Shown here: in pieces, positions 26,027-35,642 of the stretch
Numbering within the stretch: the stretch's first letter is position 1
Layout of the letters: every line of letters begins with the position of its first letter
Assembly (NCBI GenBank): GCA_903911925.1
Contig: CAIWFH010000057.1
Coordinates: 1 to 63,240 of the forward strand
Source of the DNA: an uncultured Acidobacteriaceae bacterium
GTDB lineage: Bacteria; Acidobacteriota; Terriglobia; Terriglobales; Acidobacteriaceae
Reading direction: 5' to 3'
DNA length: 63,240 nt
Notes under the pieces: model-generated
Told to the model about the DNA's origin: nothing
The model's input: only the letters and a program-made list of their open reading frames with translations
The model's database searches: none
Program-made: the position numbers and the translations under genes

Positions 26027-27124
26027 TTATCGTGCGATGCGTGCAGACCCGCCGTTGATGATGCGTTCAACTTCAGACAGCGTGGCCATGCTGGTGTCGC
26101 CGGGGGTGGTCATGGCCAGCGCGCCGTGGGCCACGCCGCAGCGAACCGCCCACTCAATGGGCTTGCCGGCGAGCAGGCCATAGATTAGGCCGGAAGCAAA
26201 GCTGTCTCCGCCGCCCACGCGGTCGAGAATCTCGATTTCGCGCTGAGGCACATGGACGATCTGGTCCTGATAGATAGCGATGGCGCCCCATCCGTTGCGG
26301 CTGGCGGACGAAGCAGTGCGCAAGGTGCTGGCGACCAGTTTCAGATTTGGATAGGCCGCCGCGACTTCGCGCAACATCTCTTCATAGCCGGCAATGGGCA
26401 GTTCGGCAAAGTCTTCACTGACGCCTTTGATTTTGACGCCGAGCATGGCTGAGAAATCCTCTTCATTGCCCAGCAGCAAATCAACCTTGCGAACCAGTTC
26501 GCGGTTGACTTCCTGCGCCTTGGCCTTTCCGCCGATGCTCTTCCAAAGCGAATCGCGAAAATTCAAGTCGTATGAGACGGGGGTTCCATCAAGGCGCGCG
26601 GCATCCATGGCTTCGGCGGCGACCTCGGCGGTGGAAGCGGAGAGAGCGGCGAAGATGCCGCCAGTATGAAGCCACTTTGTGCCGTTTTCGGGTCCAAAAA
26701 TCGATGGCCAGTCGAAATCTCCGGCTTTGACCTGGCTGATGGCGGTGTGGCCGCGGTCAGAGCAGCCAGCCGCCGCGCGTACGCCGAAGCCACGCTCGGT
26801 AAAGTTGAGACCGTTGCGGACGGTGCGGCCGACGCCATCGTACGGAATCCACTTGAGCAGGGAAGTGTCCACGCCGCCCTGCAGCATGAGGTCCTCGACG
26901 AGGCGGCCTACAGGGTTCTCAGCCAGCACGGTGGCGAAGGCGGTGCGCAGGCCAAAACAGCGGCGCAGGCCGCGGGCCACGTTGTACTCGCCGCCGCCCT
27001 CCCACACCTGGAACTGGCGCGTGGTGTGGATGCGGCTCTCGCCGGGGTCGAGGCGGAGCATGACTTCGCCAAGGCTCAGGCAATCCCAGCGGCGGGGAGA
27101 CTCAGGAATAGCGATCGGATTCAT
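26027..27124 (-). CDS. kdgK: 2-keto-3-deoxygluconate kinase, PfkB family
   Basis: Phosphorylates KDG to KDPG using ATP. 365 residues of the ribokinase/PfkB fold. The N-terminal region reads LSLGEVMLRLDPGE and WEGGGEYNVARGLRR (sugar binding). The PfkB signature near the C terminus is DRVGGGDSFASGLIYG, with the catalytic Asp in GGDSFASG. It is the first gene of a minus-strand kdgK-eda-uxuA run and is divergent from the MFS porter. KDG kinase is preferred over fructokinase because of the partners; motif alone would not decide. Confidence 0.85.
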   Translation of the reverse strand: MNPIAIPESPRRWDCLSLGEVMLRLDPGESRIHTTRQFQVWEGGGEYNVARGLRRCFGLRTAFATVLAENPVGRLVEDLMLQGGVDTSLLKWIPYDGVGRTVRNGLNFTERGFGVRAAAGCSDRGHTAISQVKAGDFDWPSIFGPENGTKWLHTGGIFAALSASTAEVAAEAMDAARLDGTPVSYDLNFRDSLWKSIGGKAKAQEVNRELVRKVDLLLGNEEDFSAMLGVKIKGVSEDFAELPIAGYEEMLREVAAAYPNLKLVASTLRTASSASRNGWGAIAIYQDQIVHVPQREIEILDRVGGGDSFASGLIYGLLAGKPIEWAVRCGVAHGALAMTTPGDTSMATLSEVERIINGGSARIAR

Positions 27125-27392
27125 CGGTTAGATGTCTTTTCTGCAATGCACTGCGGTGAAGCCGAAACCAGACCGAAACAGACCGCAAGCGCGATGCACG
27201 ACCATCATAGCTCATCGCCAAATCGATGCGTCTGTGCGAGATGGCCCTCACCGGAGGCCTCTCTATTGCATGTTGCGGGTGCGTTCCCGAATCCGCTTAG
27301 CAATTGCCATATTTTCATGAGATTCTATCTTGTGCCATTCGCCGCAACTTTCAAGGTCGGCTGGCGGATGCGGCAAGGAATGAAAGGCTGGC

Positions 27393-28763
27393 ATGACGAT
27401 CGTTGCAGAGCAGGACAGAATCAACCACAAGTATGTAATTCTTCTGGCAAGCGCCGCCGCTCTGGGCGGATTGCTTTTCGGCTTCGACATCGCCATCATC
27501 ACCGGCGCCGGCCCGTTCCTTACGCGGCACTTCAACCTGAATGACCTGAGTCTCGGTTGGGCATTCAGTTCGCTTCTTTTCGGGTGCGTCGTGGGTTCTG
27601 TGCTGGCCGGCCGGTATACCGACCGTTTTGGGCGCAGAAAGCTGATGCTCTGGGTCGCAGTGCTGTTCGCGCTCACCTCGGTTGGAACCGCGCTTGCGCC
27701 TACGTTTACCGTGTTCATCGTGGCTCGATTGCTGGGCGGAATCGCCGTGGGCGCGGTATCGGTTCTGTCTCCCATTTATGTTTCAGAGGTGGCGCCCGCC
27801 CGCATTCGCGGGCGGCTTGGCGCGCTCTACCAGATGTCGATTGTCTGCGGTGTTCTTGTCTCTTACGCCGTGAACTTCATGCTGCGCAATACAGGCGAGA
27901 ACAACTGGCGCTGGATGTTTTTGACAGGCGTGCTGCCTTCGCTTGGATTCTTTGGGATGCTTCTGTTTGCGCCGGAAACGCCGCGATACCTGGTCCGGAT
28001 TGGACGGGACAAAGAAGCGATGCGCATTCTTGGGCGCATTGGCGGGGAACACAGCGCACGGCTTGAAATGCCGGAGATCAAAGCTTCGCTGACTGAAGGG
28101 CGGCAGGACTGGCGGGAACTTTTGCAGCCGGGAATCCGGCGCGCGGTGGGTGTGGGCTTTGTGCTGGCGATTCTGATTCACGTCTCCGGCGTGAACACGG
28201 TGATCGACTATGCGCCGAAGATATTGAACTCCGCCGGATGGATGATCGACGGCGCGCTTTTCTCCACCGTGATTCTGGGCATTGTGAACTTCGTGTTTAC
28301 GCTGTTGTCGTTCGCCATGATCGACCGCTTTGGGCGCAAGCCGCTTTACATTGTCGGCTCATTGGGAATGGGCGCTGCGCTGCTGGGCCTAATCGTCGCG
28401 ATTCTCGGCGGCGCATTCCACGGCATGCTGGTACTGGTACTGGTGCTGGTGTATCTCTCGTTCTTTGCCTCTTGCATCGGCCCGGTGTTCTGGACGCTGT
28501 TGCCGGAGATGTTCCCGAACCGGATTCGCGGAACGGCAATCACTGTGCCGGTGTTTACGCAGTGGGTCACAAATGCATTCGTGATTCTCTTTTTCCCCAT
28601 GGCATTCAGCCAGGTGGGCAAGGTGGCTACGTTTGGATTCCTGGCGGCGATGTGCCTGGCGCAGGCGATTTTCGCGTGGCTGTTTTTGCCGGAGACGAAA
28701 GGGAAATCGCTGGAAGAGATCGAGCGATTCTGGGGCCTGCTGGGTACTGCGAAATCGCGATAG
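27393..28763 (+). CDS. MFS transporter, sugar porter family
   Basis: A 12-helix inner-membrane symporter of 456 residues. Sugar-porter signatures are present: GRYTDRFGRRKLM after helix 2, PETPRYLVRIGR at the end of helix 6, and PETKGKSLEEIE after helix 12. It probably imports a monosaccharide or uronate with protons. It is divergent from kdgK-eda-uxuA, suggesting it feeds that pathway; hexuronate would fit, but sugar porters usually carry aldoses. Its 3' end overlaps the annotated frame of the convergent lectin-like gene by 137 bases, an overlap that I think is an artefact of a frameshift in that gene. Confidence 0.9.
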   Translation: MTIVAEQDRINHKYVILLASAAALGGLLFGFDIAIITGAGPFLTRHFNLNDLSLGWAFSSLLFGCVVGSVLAGRYTDRFGRRKLMLWVAVLFALTSVGTALAPTFTVFIVARLLGGIAVGAVSVLSPIYVSEVAPARIRGRLGALYQMSIVCGVLVSYAVNFMLRNTGENNWRWMFLTGVLPSLGFFGMLLFAPETPRYLVRIGRDKEAMRILGRIGGEHSARLEMPEIKASLTEGRQDWRELLQPGIRRAVGVGFVLAILIHVSGVNTVIDYAPKILNSAGWMIDGALFSTVILGIVNFVFTLLSFAMIDRFGRKPLYIVGSLGMGAALLGLIVAILGGAFHGMLVLVLVLVYLSFFASCIGPVFWTLLPEMFPNRIRGTAITVPVFTQWVTNAFVILFFPMAFSQVGKVATFGFLAAMCLAQAIFAWLFLPETKGKSLEEIERFWGLLGTAKSR

Positions 28764-29649
28764 CGTATTCAGGGCGGCGGCAATTGAACGTTAATGCCGT
28801 TGAGAGATCGAGACTCTCGTTGCGGTTGTTCCGCAGATCGCCGTGGATGTCCGGAATTTCGGATTCTGCCTGGGAAACTTCATCGGACGCCGAAAAGCTG
28901 GTGATGCCATAGGTTCCGCTGGGGCCCTCGTTGAATCCGAATCCGGGGTTCCCATGGGAAAACTTGTCGTTGGTAATCTGGAACTGCACCTTGCCGTTCT
29001 TGTAGGCGGTGATGGTGTTGCCGATGATCGTTCCTTTTATTACGTCACCGGTGTCAACGCCGTACTCGGCGCCTTTCAGGGATTTGAGAATGGTGTAGTG
29101 GGGAGCGGGGCTAGATGGGCCGTCCCAGGTTGCGATTGCCAGGTAGCGCTCTCCGGTATCATTTTTTGCGCTCCACATAATCTCGTAGCCGGTCGCGTCC
29201 TTGGGCGAGGTCCGCAGACGAATTTCTACCTCGGACCATCCTGAAGGGCTAACGATACGGACTGTAGCCTGAGCAGTCTGATCGGGCTTCCATCTTCCAG
29301 TCAACAGAGCTAGCGCGTCGCCGAACTGCCCCGGTTGAGTGGGTGGAGATGCGTAACCCGGCACAGTGGAGACCGAGGCAACGTGGCGGTCGCCTTTGCC
29401 TCCGCAAAGCGTGTCGTGCCAGTTGATGCCCGCTGTCTCGGCAGTGACCCAATGTCCACCCTCTGAGATAAGCGGTTCAGCTTTTGGGAAGTTGGTTGCG
29501 TAGCTGTTCGCGTGTGCGGGAGTTGCGGCGACTGCAAGGCATAGCATGAACGCGGAAATGGCGGCAATCGCAGTTCTGTTCAGAGAATCAGGTGATTGGA
29601 GCGTTCTGTTGCGGCGCGAACTGAAAAATCTCCGGCGATAAGACTCCAT
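28627..29649 (-). CDS. Secreted concanavalin-like (LamG-type) protein, probably frameshifted at the 3' end
   Basis: The open frame encodes 340 residues. AAGGAGG three bases before the ATG at 29649 fixes the start. A signal peptide ends near ATPAHANS. Residues about 85-250 look like a jelly-roll lectin/laminin-G fold (WSEVEIRLRTSP, YKNGKVQFQIT, GNPGFGFNEGPSG). The last 45 residues are antisense to the MFS gene and are Pro/Ser/Arg-rich junk. In the -1 frame, just before the overlap, the sequence reads LNGINVQLPPP then TGA at 28769-28771, six bases from the MFS stop. That looks like the real end, so a single indel near 28790-28860 is likely. Carbohydrate binding is inferred from fold and from GH42 upstream. 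Confidence 0.65.
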   Translation of the reverse strand: MESYRRRFFSSRRNRTLQSPDSLNRTAIAAISAFMLCLAVAATPAHANSYATNFPKAEPLISEGGHWVTAETAGINWHDTLCGGKGDRHVASVSTVPGYASPPTQPGQFGDALALLTGRWKPDQTAQATVRIVSPSGWSEVEIRLRTSPKDATGYEIMWSAKNDTGERYLAIATWDGPSSPAPHYTILKSLKGAEYGVDTGDVIKGTIIGNTITAYKNGKVQFQITNDKFSHGNPGFGFNEGPSGTYGITSFSASDEVSQAESEIPDIHGDLRNNRNESLDLSTALTFNCRRPEYAIAISQYPAGPRIARSLPAISLSSPAKTATRKSPAPGTSPPGIQT

Positions 29650-29765
29650 GTGCCTCCTTGAGTGAGCGGCGGCCTGACTCGTCGCGCAGGTTAATCGGCA
29701 TAGACAAATCAGCCGCCATGACGATTCCATCCATCATGGCGGCTGGCGTGCAGATGAAGATGCGC

Positions 29766-32018
29766 CTACTCGGTCATCAGGACTGCGTCAGCGCCGGCAG
29801 CCACTGTGAGTGTAGCCAGCGTGTTGCCGCCTTCGGTGGTTACCGGCACTTGCTGTCCGGTCATCACGTTCTTTACCTTGTGTACGCCCTTGAAGAGAAT
29901 TATTGCTGTCTGCGTTTCTCCCCAGTTGGTCAGAATTGCGGCCGAACCTGATGCGCTTGTCAGTCCGCGGAATAGCAGGTGATCCGATCCCTTCTTCATC
30001 TGGATCTGCGTCTCTCCCGCCTGCTTCAGCGCGGGCTCCAGAATCCACTGGTGCACTGTAGCGTTGCCGCGCTTGAGATAAGCCAGCGTCACCGACGACG
30101 TGAAGTACGTTACATGCCCCTTGCCGAACGTATTCTTGACTTCGAACGGATTCCCGTCCTCGTCTTTCAGCACCACTGTGCCGCCCTTGACTTCGGCAGG
30201 CAGCTTCCACAGTTCTCCGCCCAGCTCCATTTGAGGCGTTACCGAATAAGGATTGGATGGTTGAATCGCATTGATCTCGGCAGCTTCAACGCCGAACAGG
30301 TCCGTGAGCCCGCCGGGAATCGAGGCGCGAATCTTGCCGCGTTCGTCCTTCCATCCCGTGGGTCCGTCAGCCCAAAGCGTGCCACCTTGCTTCACATACT
30401 CTTTCAGCGCGGCGATCGTCGCGTCGTCCATGGAATAGACGGTGGGGACGTAGAGCACCGGGAACTGATTTACCTCGCCGCTCTTCAGTTGGTCGATGTC
30501 AACATACTGCGCCGGGATGTGCGCGCGGAACAGCGCCAGGTAGCAGCCTTTCAAAGAATTCTGCACATCTTCTGAGCGGGCATTTTCACCGTGGCGTCGA
30601 GACTGCCACTTGCCATCCAGATCGTTTACCACTGCCGAATGCCGGTCGTAGAGGATTGCCACCCTGGCCTGTTGTGCCCGCATGGTTGCCAGCGCTGGAT
30701 TTTCATCGAGGACCTTTGCCACTGCCTTCACTGCGGGCAGGCGCGGCGTGGACTGGCCGTTCAGTCCCACGAGGCCCCACTCGCCGGCCTCGGTGCCGAT
30801 GTCCCTGGGATGCCACAGCCAGAAGATCACCGAGTTCGCGCCAGCTCCATACGAGTCCCACATCCACCGCGTCAGATCCTGCGGCTTGGGCGTCAGCGAA
30901 AACTGCCCCGTGTAAATGGTCGGACCGCTCTGCAACTCGGTCACAAAAAATGGCTTCTTCGGCGTTGCAAACGCCGCGCTCGAAATCAGGTCGAGCCGGT
31001 AGGCATACAACTCGCCATAATTCTTTTCCGGCGTCTCAGGCGGAACAGCCCAGGCCGTATGCATTGAAACGCCCAGAATGTCGGTGACCGTTTTTTCCTT
31101 CCAAACGTCCTGCCCGTTCGCGTCGCCGGCGGGGTCTGTCTCGTTGAAGTGGATCGGGTGCTTCGAATCAATCGCCAGCACCTTGTCGCGAATCCATGCC
31201 AGGTTTGCGATCAGGTTATCCACGTTGAATTCTTTCCAGTCCAGCCACTCTTCTTCGTCCAGCCAGTAGTTCGGCGGATCGTGCTTCTCCGTCGTCTCCA
31301 CTTCGTCAAACGACTTGATCGGCCGGAACCAGTGCTTGTTCACTTCTTCTACGGTCCCGTACTTTTTTTGCAGCCATTGCCCGAAGGCGTGGAAGGTAGC
31401 CGCGTCTTCGTGGTACTTGGTCGGCTCGTTCATCAACAGCCAGAAGCCTGTGCCCGGATGATCCTTGAAGTGCCCAACAAACTTCTCGATATAGGCCGCC
31501 GCGTGCGACTTCAGTTCCGCGTTATCCAAGTTCGCGCGCTGATGGTAGAACGTGGTCATGTCCATCCATCCAGGCGGGTCCTCTGTGCAAAGGGTCGCGC
31601 CAATCTTGATTCCGTTCTTCGCCGCGGCGTCGTAGATCCACTGGTAGTGCGACAGGTCCCACTCGCCCGGCGTGCGCTCGATGTCGTCCCAGATGACAAA
31701 GATGCGCACTACGGTGATGCCATTCTCGCCCATCAGCTTGAAGTGCTTTTCGACAGTTTCTTTTGTCTCGGTGCGATTGAGGAAGAACTCGGTGCCGACG
31801 TGCAGCTTGCTTTCCCATGCTGTGAGCGCGGGTTGCCGATCGCCTGCGTCAGCAACCACGGTTTGAGCTGCAGCGTGCATGGATCCAATTGCAAGAAACG
31901 CGAACACAGCAATGGACCACATGATCAGACCGCCGAAGAACGCCTGGCAACGAGGCAGACGCGATTTGTGCATTTCGGAATCAGGAAACAAGGTAAATAA
32001 ATTCTGCGGGTTCCTCAT
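29766..32018 (-). CDS. Secreted GH42-like beta-galactosidase
   Basis: 750 residues. A signal-anchor-like stretch at about 28-52 (MWSIAVFAFLAIGSMHAAAQ) suggests export. The catalytic TIM barrel begins VGTEFFLNRTETKE and shows FVIWDDIERTPGEWDL, typical of GH42. The acid/base is E198 in LLMNEPTKYHED and the nucleophile E361 in FVTELQSGPTIYTG. A trimerisation-like Rossmann domain (about 440-640, with ILYDRHSAVVND and GTLWADGPTGW) and a small C-terminal beta domain follow. It would release terminal beta-galactose, or alpha-arabinopyranose in some relatives. It is upstream of the lectin-like gene on the same strand and divergent from the beta-mannosidase. Confidence 0.86.
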   Translation of the reverse strand: MRNPQNLFTLFPDSEMHKSRLPRCQAFFGGLIMWSIAVFAFLAIGSMHAAAQTVVADAGDRQPALTAWESKLHVGTEFFLNRTETKETVEKHFKLMGENGITVVRIFVIWDDIERTPGEWDLSHYQWIYDAAAKNGIKIGATLCTEDPPGWMDMTTFYHQRANLDNAELKSHAAAYIEKFVGHFKDHPGTGFWLLMNEPTKYHEDAATFHAFGQWLQKKYGTVEEVNKHWFRPIKSFDEVETTEKHDPPNYWLDEEEWLDWKEFNVDNLIANLAWIRDKVLAIDSKHPIHFNETDPAGDANGQDVWKEKTVTDILGVSMHTAWAVPPETPEKNYGELYAYRLDLISSAAFATPKKPFFVTELQSGPTIYTGQFSLTPKPQDLTRWMWDSYGAGANSVIFWLWHPRDIGTEAGEWGLVGLNGQSTPRLPAVKAVAKVLDENPALATMRAQQARVAILYDRHSAVVNDLDGKWQSRRHGENARSEDVQNSLKGCYLALFRAHIPAQYVDIDQLKSGEVNQFPVLYVPTVYSMDDATIAALKEYVKQGGTLWADGPTGWKDERGKIRASIPGGLTDLFGVEAAEINAIQPSNPYSVTPQMELGGELWKLPAEVKGGTVVLKDEDGNPFEVKNTFGKGHVTYFTSSVTLAYLKRGNATVHQWILEPALKQAGETQIQMKKGSDHLLFRGLTSASGSAAILTNWGETQTAIILFKGVHKVKNVMTGQQVPVTTEGGNTLATLTVAAGADAVLMTE

Positions 32019-32237
32019 GGCTGCTCGACTTCCCTTCGTGCGCGCGGTTTCAATACGAATTCTTCATCGTAATGCGCGACGGCCAATGATACCCGCGCAA
32101 ACTTGAGCGGGTCAATCAAAACCGGGCGAAGACCGAGGGTGCTTGAATATGTTGCGTGATAACCTTAACAGCGAGTTTCAATAGGTGTTTTTCCTGCTCG
32201 CTGATGCGATTTTGTGAAAAGCATTGGAGGAAGTGCA

Positions 32238-34913
32238 ATGCGCAAGGCAGTTGCTTTGGGAGTGGTTTGTTGTGCCCTGGTTGCAGGGGGATTTGGCATG
32301 GGCAGCGAGTTGGTGCAGGCGCAGGAATCGTCTGCGAAAAACGCCGTTCAGGCCCTCGATCACGGATGGCAGTTCCGGCAAGTGGCCGCAGGGCAGGAAG
32401 CAGAGAGCGGATGGCTGCCGGCTACGGTGCCGGGCGACGTTCATCTTGACCTGTTGGCGAACAAGAAGATTGCGGACCCGTTCTATCGGGACAACGAAGC
32501 CAAGCTGCAATGGATTGAGAAAGAGAGCTGGGAGTACAGGCTCAACCTCGCGGTAACGCCCGCGATGCTTTCGCAGAGCAATGTGGATTTGGTTTTCGAC
32601 GGACTGGATGCGGCCTGCGATGTGTATTTGAACGGCGCCAAGGTGCTGACGGCAGACAACATGTTCCGCGTGTGGCGGGTGCCGGCCAAGGCCAATCTGC
32701 ATGCCGGCAAAAATTTGCTGCTGGTTGTTTTCCCGTCACCGGATACGGCAGCGGCGAAGGCTTCGGCCGCCGATCCCTGGCAGCCGAAGACCAAGACCGC
32801 TGTCAAGACATACGTCCGCAAGGCTGCTTATGAATATGGGTGGGATTGGGGTCCGACGTTTGTGACCAGCGGCATCTGGCGTCCGGCCAAGCTGGAGGCG
32901 TGGGACAAGGTTCGCATTGCGGACTTTTCCATTCACCAGCGGGACGTGAGCAAAGACGTAGCGCACATTGATGCGCAGGTTGAAGTTGAGGCATCTGCTG
33001 CCGGTTCAGCAACGGTCAACGTGGAGTACATGGCCGACGGGAAGCCCGTAACGCTAAGCACCAAGACCAGTCTTCATGCGGGACGCAACGTGATCGACCT
33101 TCCGACCGAGATTACACAGCCCAGACTCTGGTATCCGGCAGGCTACGGCAAGCAGTCGATGTACGAATTCAAGGCGCAGGTCAGCACCGGAACGGTGGCG
33201 GCTGAAGAGCGCAAGGTCAAGGTTGGGCTACGCTCGGTTGTTTTAGACCGTCACCTGGATCAATGGGGACGGTCGTTCCAACTGGTCGTGAACGGCATTC
33301 CGGTCTTCGCCAAGGGCGCAGACGTGATTCCGTTCGACAGCTTCCCCAATCGCGTGACCACAGCCGACTATCGGCGCATTCTGGAGTCGGCGCGCGACGC
33401 GAACATGAATACCATTCGCCACTGGGGCGGCGGCTACTACGAGACCGACGAGTTTTTCTCGATTTGCGATGAACTGGGCATCATGGTTTGGCAGGACTTC
33501 CAGTTCGGCAATGATTGGCAACCGGGACTCTACAGTTGGAAGCAGAACGTAGAAGCGGAAGCCGAAGACCAGGTTCGCCGCTTGCGCAATCATCCCAGCG
33601 TTGCCCTCTGGTCGGGCAACAACGAGACCGAAGTTGCCCTGCTCTGGGGCGACAGGGCCAAGCTGGCGCCTGAAGTCAAATTCCAAATGTGGCAGGACTA
33701 CCTGACCGTTTTCAGCGGCATTTTCAATCGCGTCGTGGCGCGCCTTAATCCGGAAACGCCTTACTGGCCCAGTTCGCCCAGCGCCGATTATGAGACGAGC
33801 TGGCCCACCGATGCAGTGATCAACTACGAGAAGATCGGCGCAGGCTTCGAGACCGGCGACATGCACGACTGGAGCGTATGGCACGGCCGCGTGCCCTTCA
33901 GCGACTACGAGAAGCACCACTGGCGCTTTGTCTCAGAGTACGGCTTCCAGTCGTTCCCGGAGATGAAGACAGTGGAAGCGTTCACCACGCCCGAGGATCG
34001 CGCGAGCATCTTTACGCCGGTGATGCTGGCCCACCAGAAAAACGACGAAGGCAACTCGATCATCCATGACTACCTGTTGAAGGACTACGCGGAACCGAAG
34101 GATTTTGCGAGCTTCCTTTACGTGAGCCAGGTGCTGCAGGCTGAAGGCGTCAAGATTGGCGCGGAGCACTTCAGGCGCAGCCGTCCGGAAACCATGGGCT
34201 CAATTTTCTGGCAGTTGAACGACTGCTGGCCTGTGGCGTCGTGGGCCTCGATTGACTACTATGGCCGCTGGAAGGCGCTGCAATACTACGCGCGCAGATT
34301 CTACGCGCCGATTCTCGCTTCTCCGCACGTTGAGGGAGGATCGGTGAAGGTGTACATCGTCTCCGACAAGGTGGAGGCCGCCAAGGCTTCATTGAACGTG
34401 AAGCTGATGGACTTTGACGGCAAGGTGCTGCTGGAGGAAACGCACGCGGTGGATGTGGCTCCCCTGGCCAGCAAGGTCTATCTCGATTGGCCGTTGAAGA
34501 AGCTGGCCGATGCGGGCGCGGCTGACACTTCCCGTTTTTTTGTTTTGGCGGAGTTGAGTGAAGGGAAGCAGGTGCTCTCGCGCAATATCACCTACGTTGC
34601 GCCAGTGAAGGAGATCCACCTGAAGCCTGCGGCGCTGAAAGTTGAGATAACGGAAGCCAACGGAGCGTACAAGATCCGCGTGAGCTCGGCGGTGCTGGCG
34701 CGCAGCGTTTACCTGGCATTTGGGGAACTCGACGTCAGCGTCTCGGATAACTACTTTGACCTGATGCCGGGAGAGACGGTGGAGATTACGGCCAAAAGCA
34801 AGGCAACGCTTGACGCGGTGAAGGCGCAGTTGAAGGCGGTTTCGCTGACAGATGCCTTTGCACCCGGCGCGCAGGTGACTACTGTAGCGCCCACGGCGAA
34901 GCCGCGGCAGTAA
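32238..34913 (+). CDS. Secreted GH2 beta-mannosidase
   Basis: Removes terminal beta-D-mannose from manno-oligosaccharides. About 891 residues. The ATG at 32238 follows GGAGGAAGTGCA; an earlier in-frame ATG at 32214 lacks such a site. The signal peptide ends around ELVQAQ. The N-terminal domain has the beta-mannosidase hallmark PGDVHLDLLANKKIADPFYR. The acid/base is E463 (SGNNETEVALLWG) and the nucleophile E567 (VSEYGFQSFPEM). This is the most confidently assigned of the three GH2 enzymes and argues that mannan or glucomannan is one substrate of the locus. Confidence 0.93.
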   Translation: MRKAVALGVVCCALVAGGFGMGSELVQAQESSAKNAVQALDHGWQFRQVAAGQEAESGWLPATVPGDVHLDLLANKKIADPFYRDNEAKLQWIEKESWEYRLNLAVTPAMLSQSNVDLVFDGLDAACDVYLNGAKVLTADNMFRVWRVPAKANLHAGKNLLLVVFPSPDTAAAKASAADPWQPKTKTAVKTYVRKAAYEYGWDWGPTFVTSGIWRPAKLEAWDKVRIADFSIHQRDVSKDVAHIDAQVEVEASAAGSATVNVEYMADGKPVTLSTKTSLHAGRNVIDLPTEITQPRLWYPAGYGKQSMYEFKAQVSTGTVAAEERKVKVGLRSVVLDRHLDQWGRSFQLVVNGIPVFAKGADVIPFDSFPNRVTTADYRRILESARDANMNTIRHWGGGYYETDEFFSICDELGIMVWQDFQFGNDWQPGLYSWKQNVEAEAEDQVRRLRNHPSVALWSGNNETEVALLWGDRAKLAPEVKFQMWQDYLTVFSGIFNRVVARLNPETPYWPSSPSADYETSWPTDAVINYEKIGAGFETGDMHDWSVWHGRVPFSDYEKHHWRFVSEYGFQSFPEMKTVEAFTTPEDRASIFTPVMLAHQKNDEGNSIIHDYLLKDYAEPKDFASFLYVSQVLQAEGVKIGAEHFRRSRPETMGSIFWQLNDCWPVASWASIDYYGRWKALQYYARRFYAPILASPHVEGGSVKVYIVSDKVEAAKASLNVKLMDFDGKVLLEETHAVDVAPLASKVYLDWPLKKLADAGAADTSRFFVLAELSEGKQVLSRNITYVAPVKEIHLKPAALKVEITEANGAYKIRVSSAVLARSVYLAFGELDVSVSDNYFDLMPGETVEITAKSKATLDAVKAQLKAVSLTDAFAPGAQVTTVAPTAKPRQ

Positions 34914-34940
34914 ACATGTTGGTGCAGCAGACGAAAGAAA

Positions 34941-34977
34941 AGAGGGCCGGAGCGCGATGCTCCGGCCCTCTGCTTTT
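34941..34977. terminator. Bidirectional rho-independent terminator
   Basis: AGAGGGCCGGAGC and GCTCCGGCCCTCT around GCGAT, followed by GCTTTT on the plus strand and CTTTTCTTTC on the minus strand. It separates the convergent beta-mannosidase and ispF genes. Confidence 0.85.
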
Positions 34978-34997
34978 CTGATCCCTGATCTCTGTTT

Positions 34998-35615
34998 TTA
35001 GGTAATGTCCTCGGTGTCGTAGACGGGCGTGACGGTCCGCTTCTTGGGAACGCCGTGAACGGAACTAAGCAGGTCTTCGACCACATCTTCAAGCTGGTGC
35101 TGGCTTTCGATGACGGCGGTCATGCTTTTGAGGTCGTCGTCATCCAGGGAACGCTCAATGAGGGCAACGGCATGGCATTGGGCTACGTGATCCAGGTTCA
35201 GGCCTTCGGGGGTCTTGGCCTTGATGCTCACCTGGTCCATCTCGATGCCAAGGAGGTCGGCCACGCGGGAGCGCATCTCGCCGGCGATGGGCGAAATTTT
35301 GGGCATGGCAAGAATCAGAGTGGTATCGATGTTCACAATCTGGTAGCCCGCGTTTTTTAATTCTTCGAGGGCCAGGTTGATGAAGACGGCGGAGTCGGCG
35401 TCTTTCCAGCGCGGGTCGCCCGGGGGGAAGAAGGTGCCAATGTCGCCTGCTGCCACGGCGCCCAGAAGGGCGTCGGTGATGGCGTGCAGCAGCACGTCGC
35501 CATCGGAGTGGCCGGCGAGGCCCTCGGGGTGATCCAGGGTCAATCCGCCAATGCGCAGCGGGACGCCGGGCTTAAAGACGTGCGAGTCGTAGCCAAATCC
35601 GATGCGTGTATCCAT
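34998..35615 (-). CDS. ispF: 2-C-methyl-D-erythritol 2,4-cyclodiphosphate synthase
   Basis: Fifth enzyme of the MEP isoprenoid pathway; cyclises CDP-ME-2-phosphate with loss of CMP. The zinc ligands are in the N-terminal GYDSHVF stretch and in GLAGHSDGDVLLHAI; ADSAVFINLALEEL and IKAKTPEGL follow. The family is usually near 160 residues; this protein has 205. The extra about 45 residues at the C terminus are acidic (SLDDDDLKSMTAV...) and end VYDTEDIT. The start is 27 bases after the ispD stop, so the two are co-transcribed. Confidence 0.95.
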   Translation of the reverse strand: MDTRIGFGYDSHVFKPGVPLRIGGLTLDHPEGLAGHSDGDVLLHAITDALLGAVAAGDIGTFFPPGDPRWKDADSAVFINLALEELKNAGYQIVNIDTTLILAMPKISPIAGEMRSRVADLLGIEMDQVSIKAKTPEGLNLDHVAQCHAVALIERSLDDDDLKSMTAVIESQHQLEDVVEDLLSSVHGVPKKRTVTPVYDTEDIT

Positions 35616-35642
35616 GGTCCCCGTCGGTCTTCGTGCGATTGT

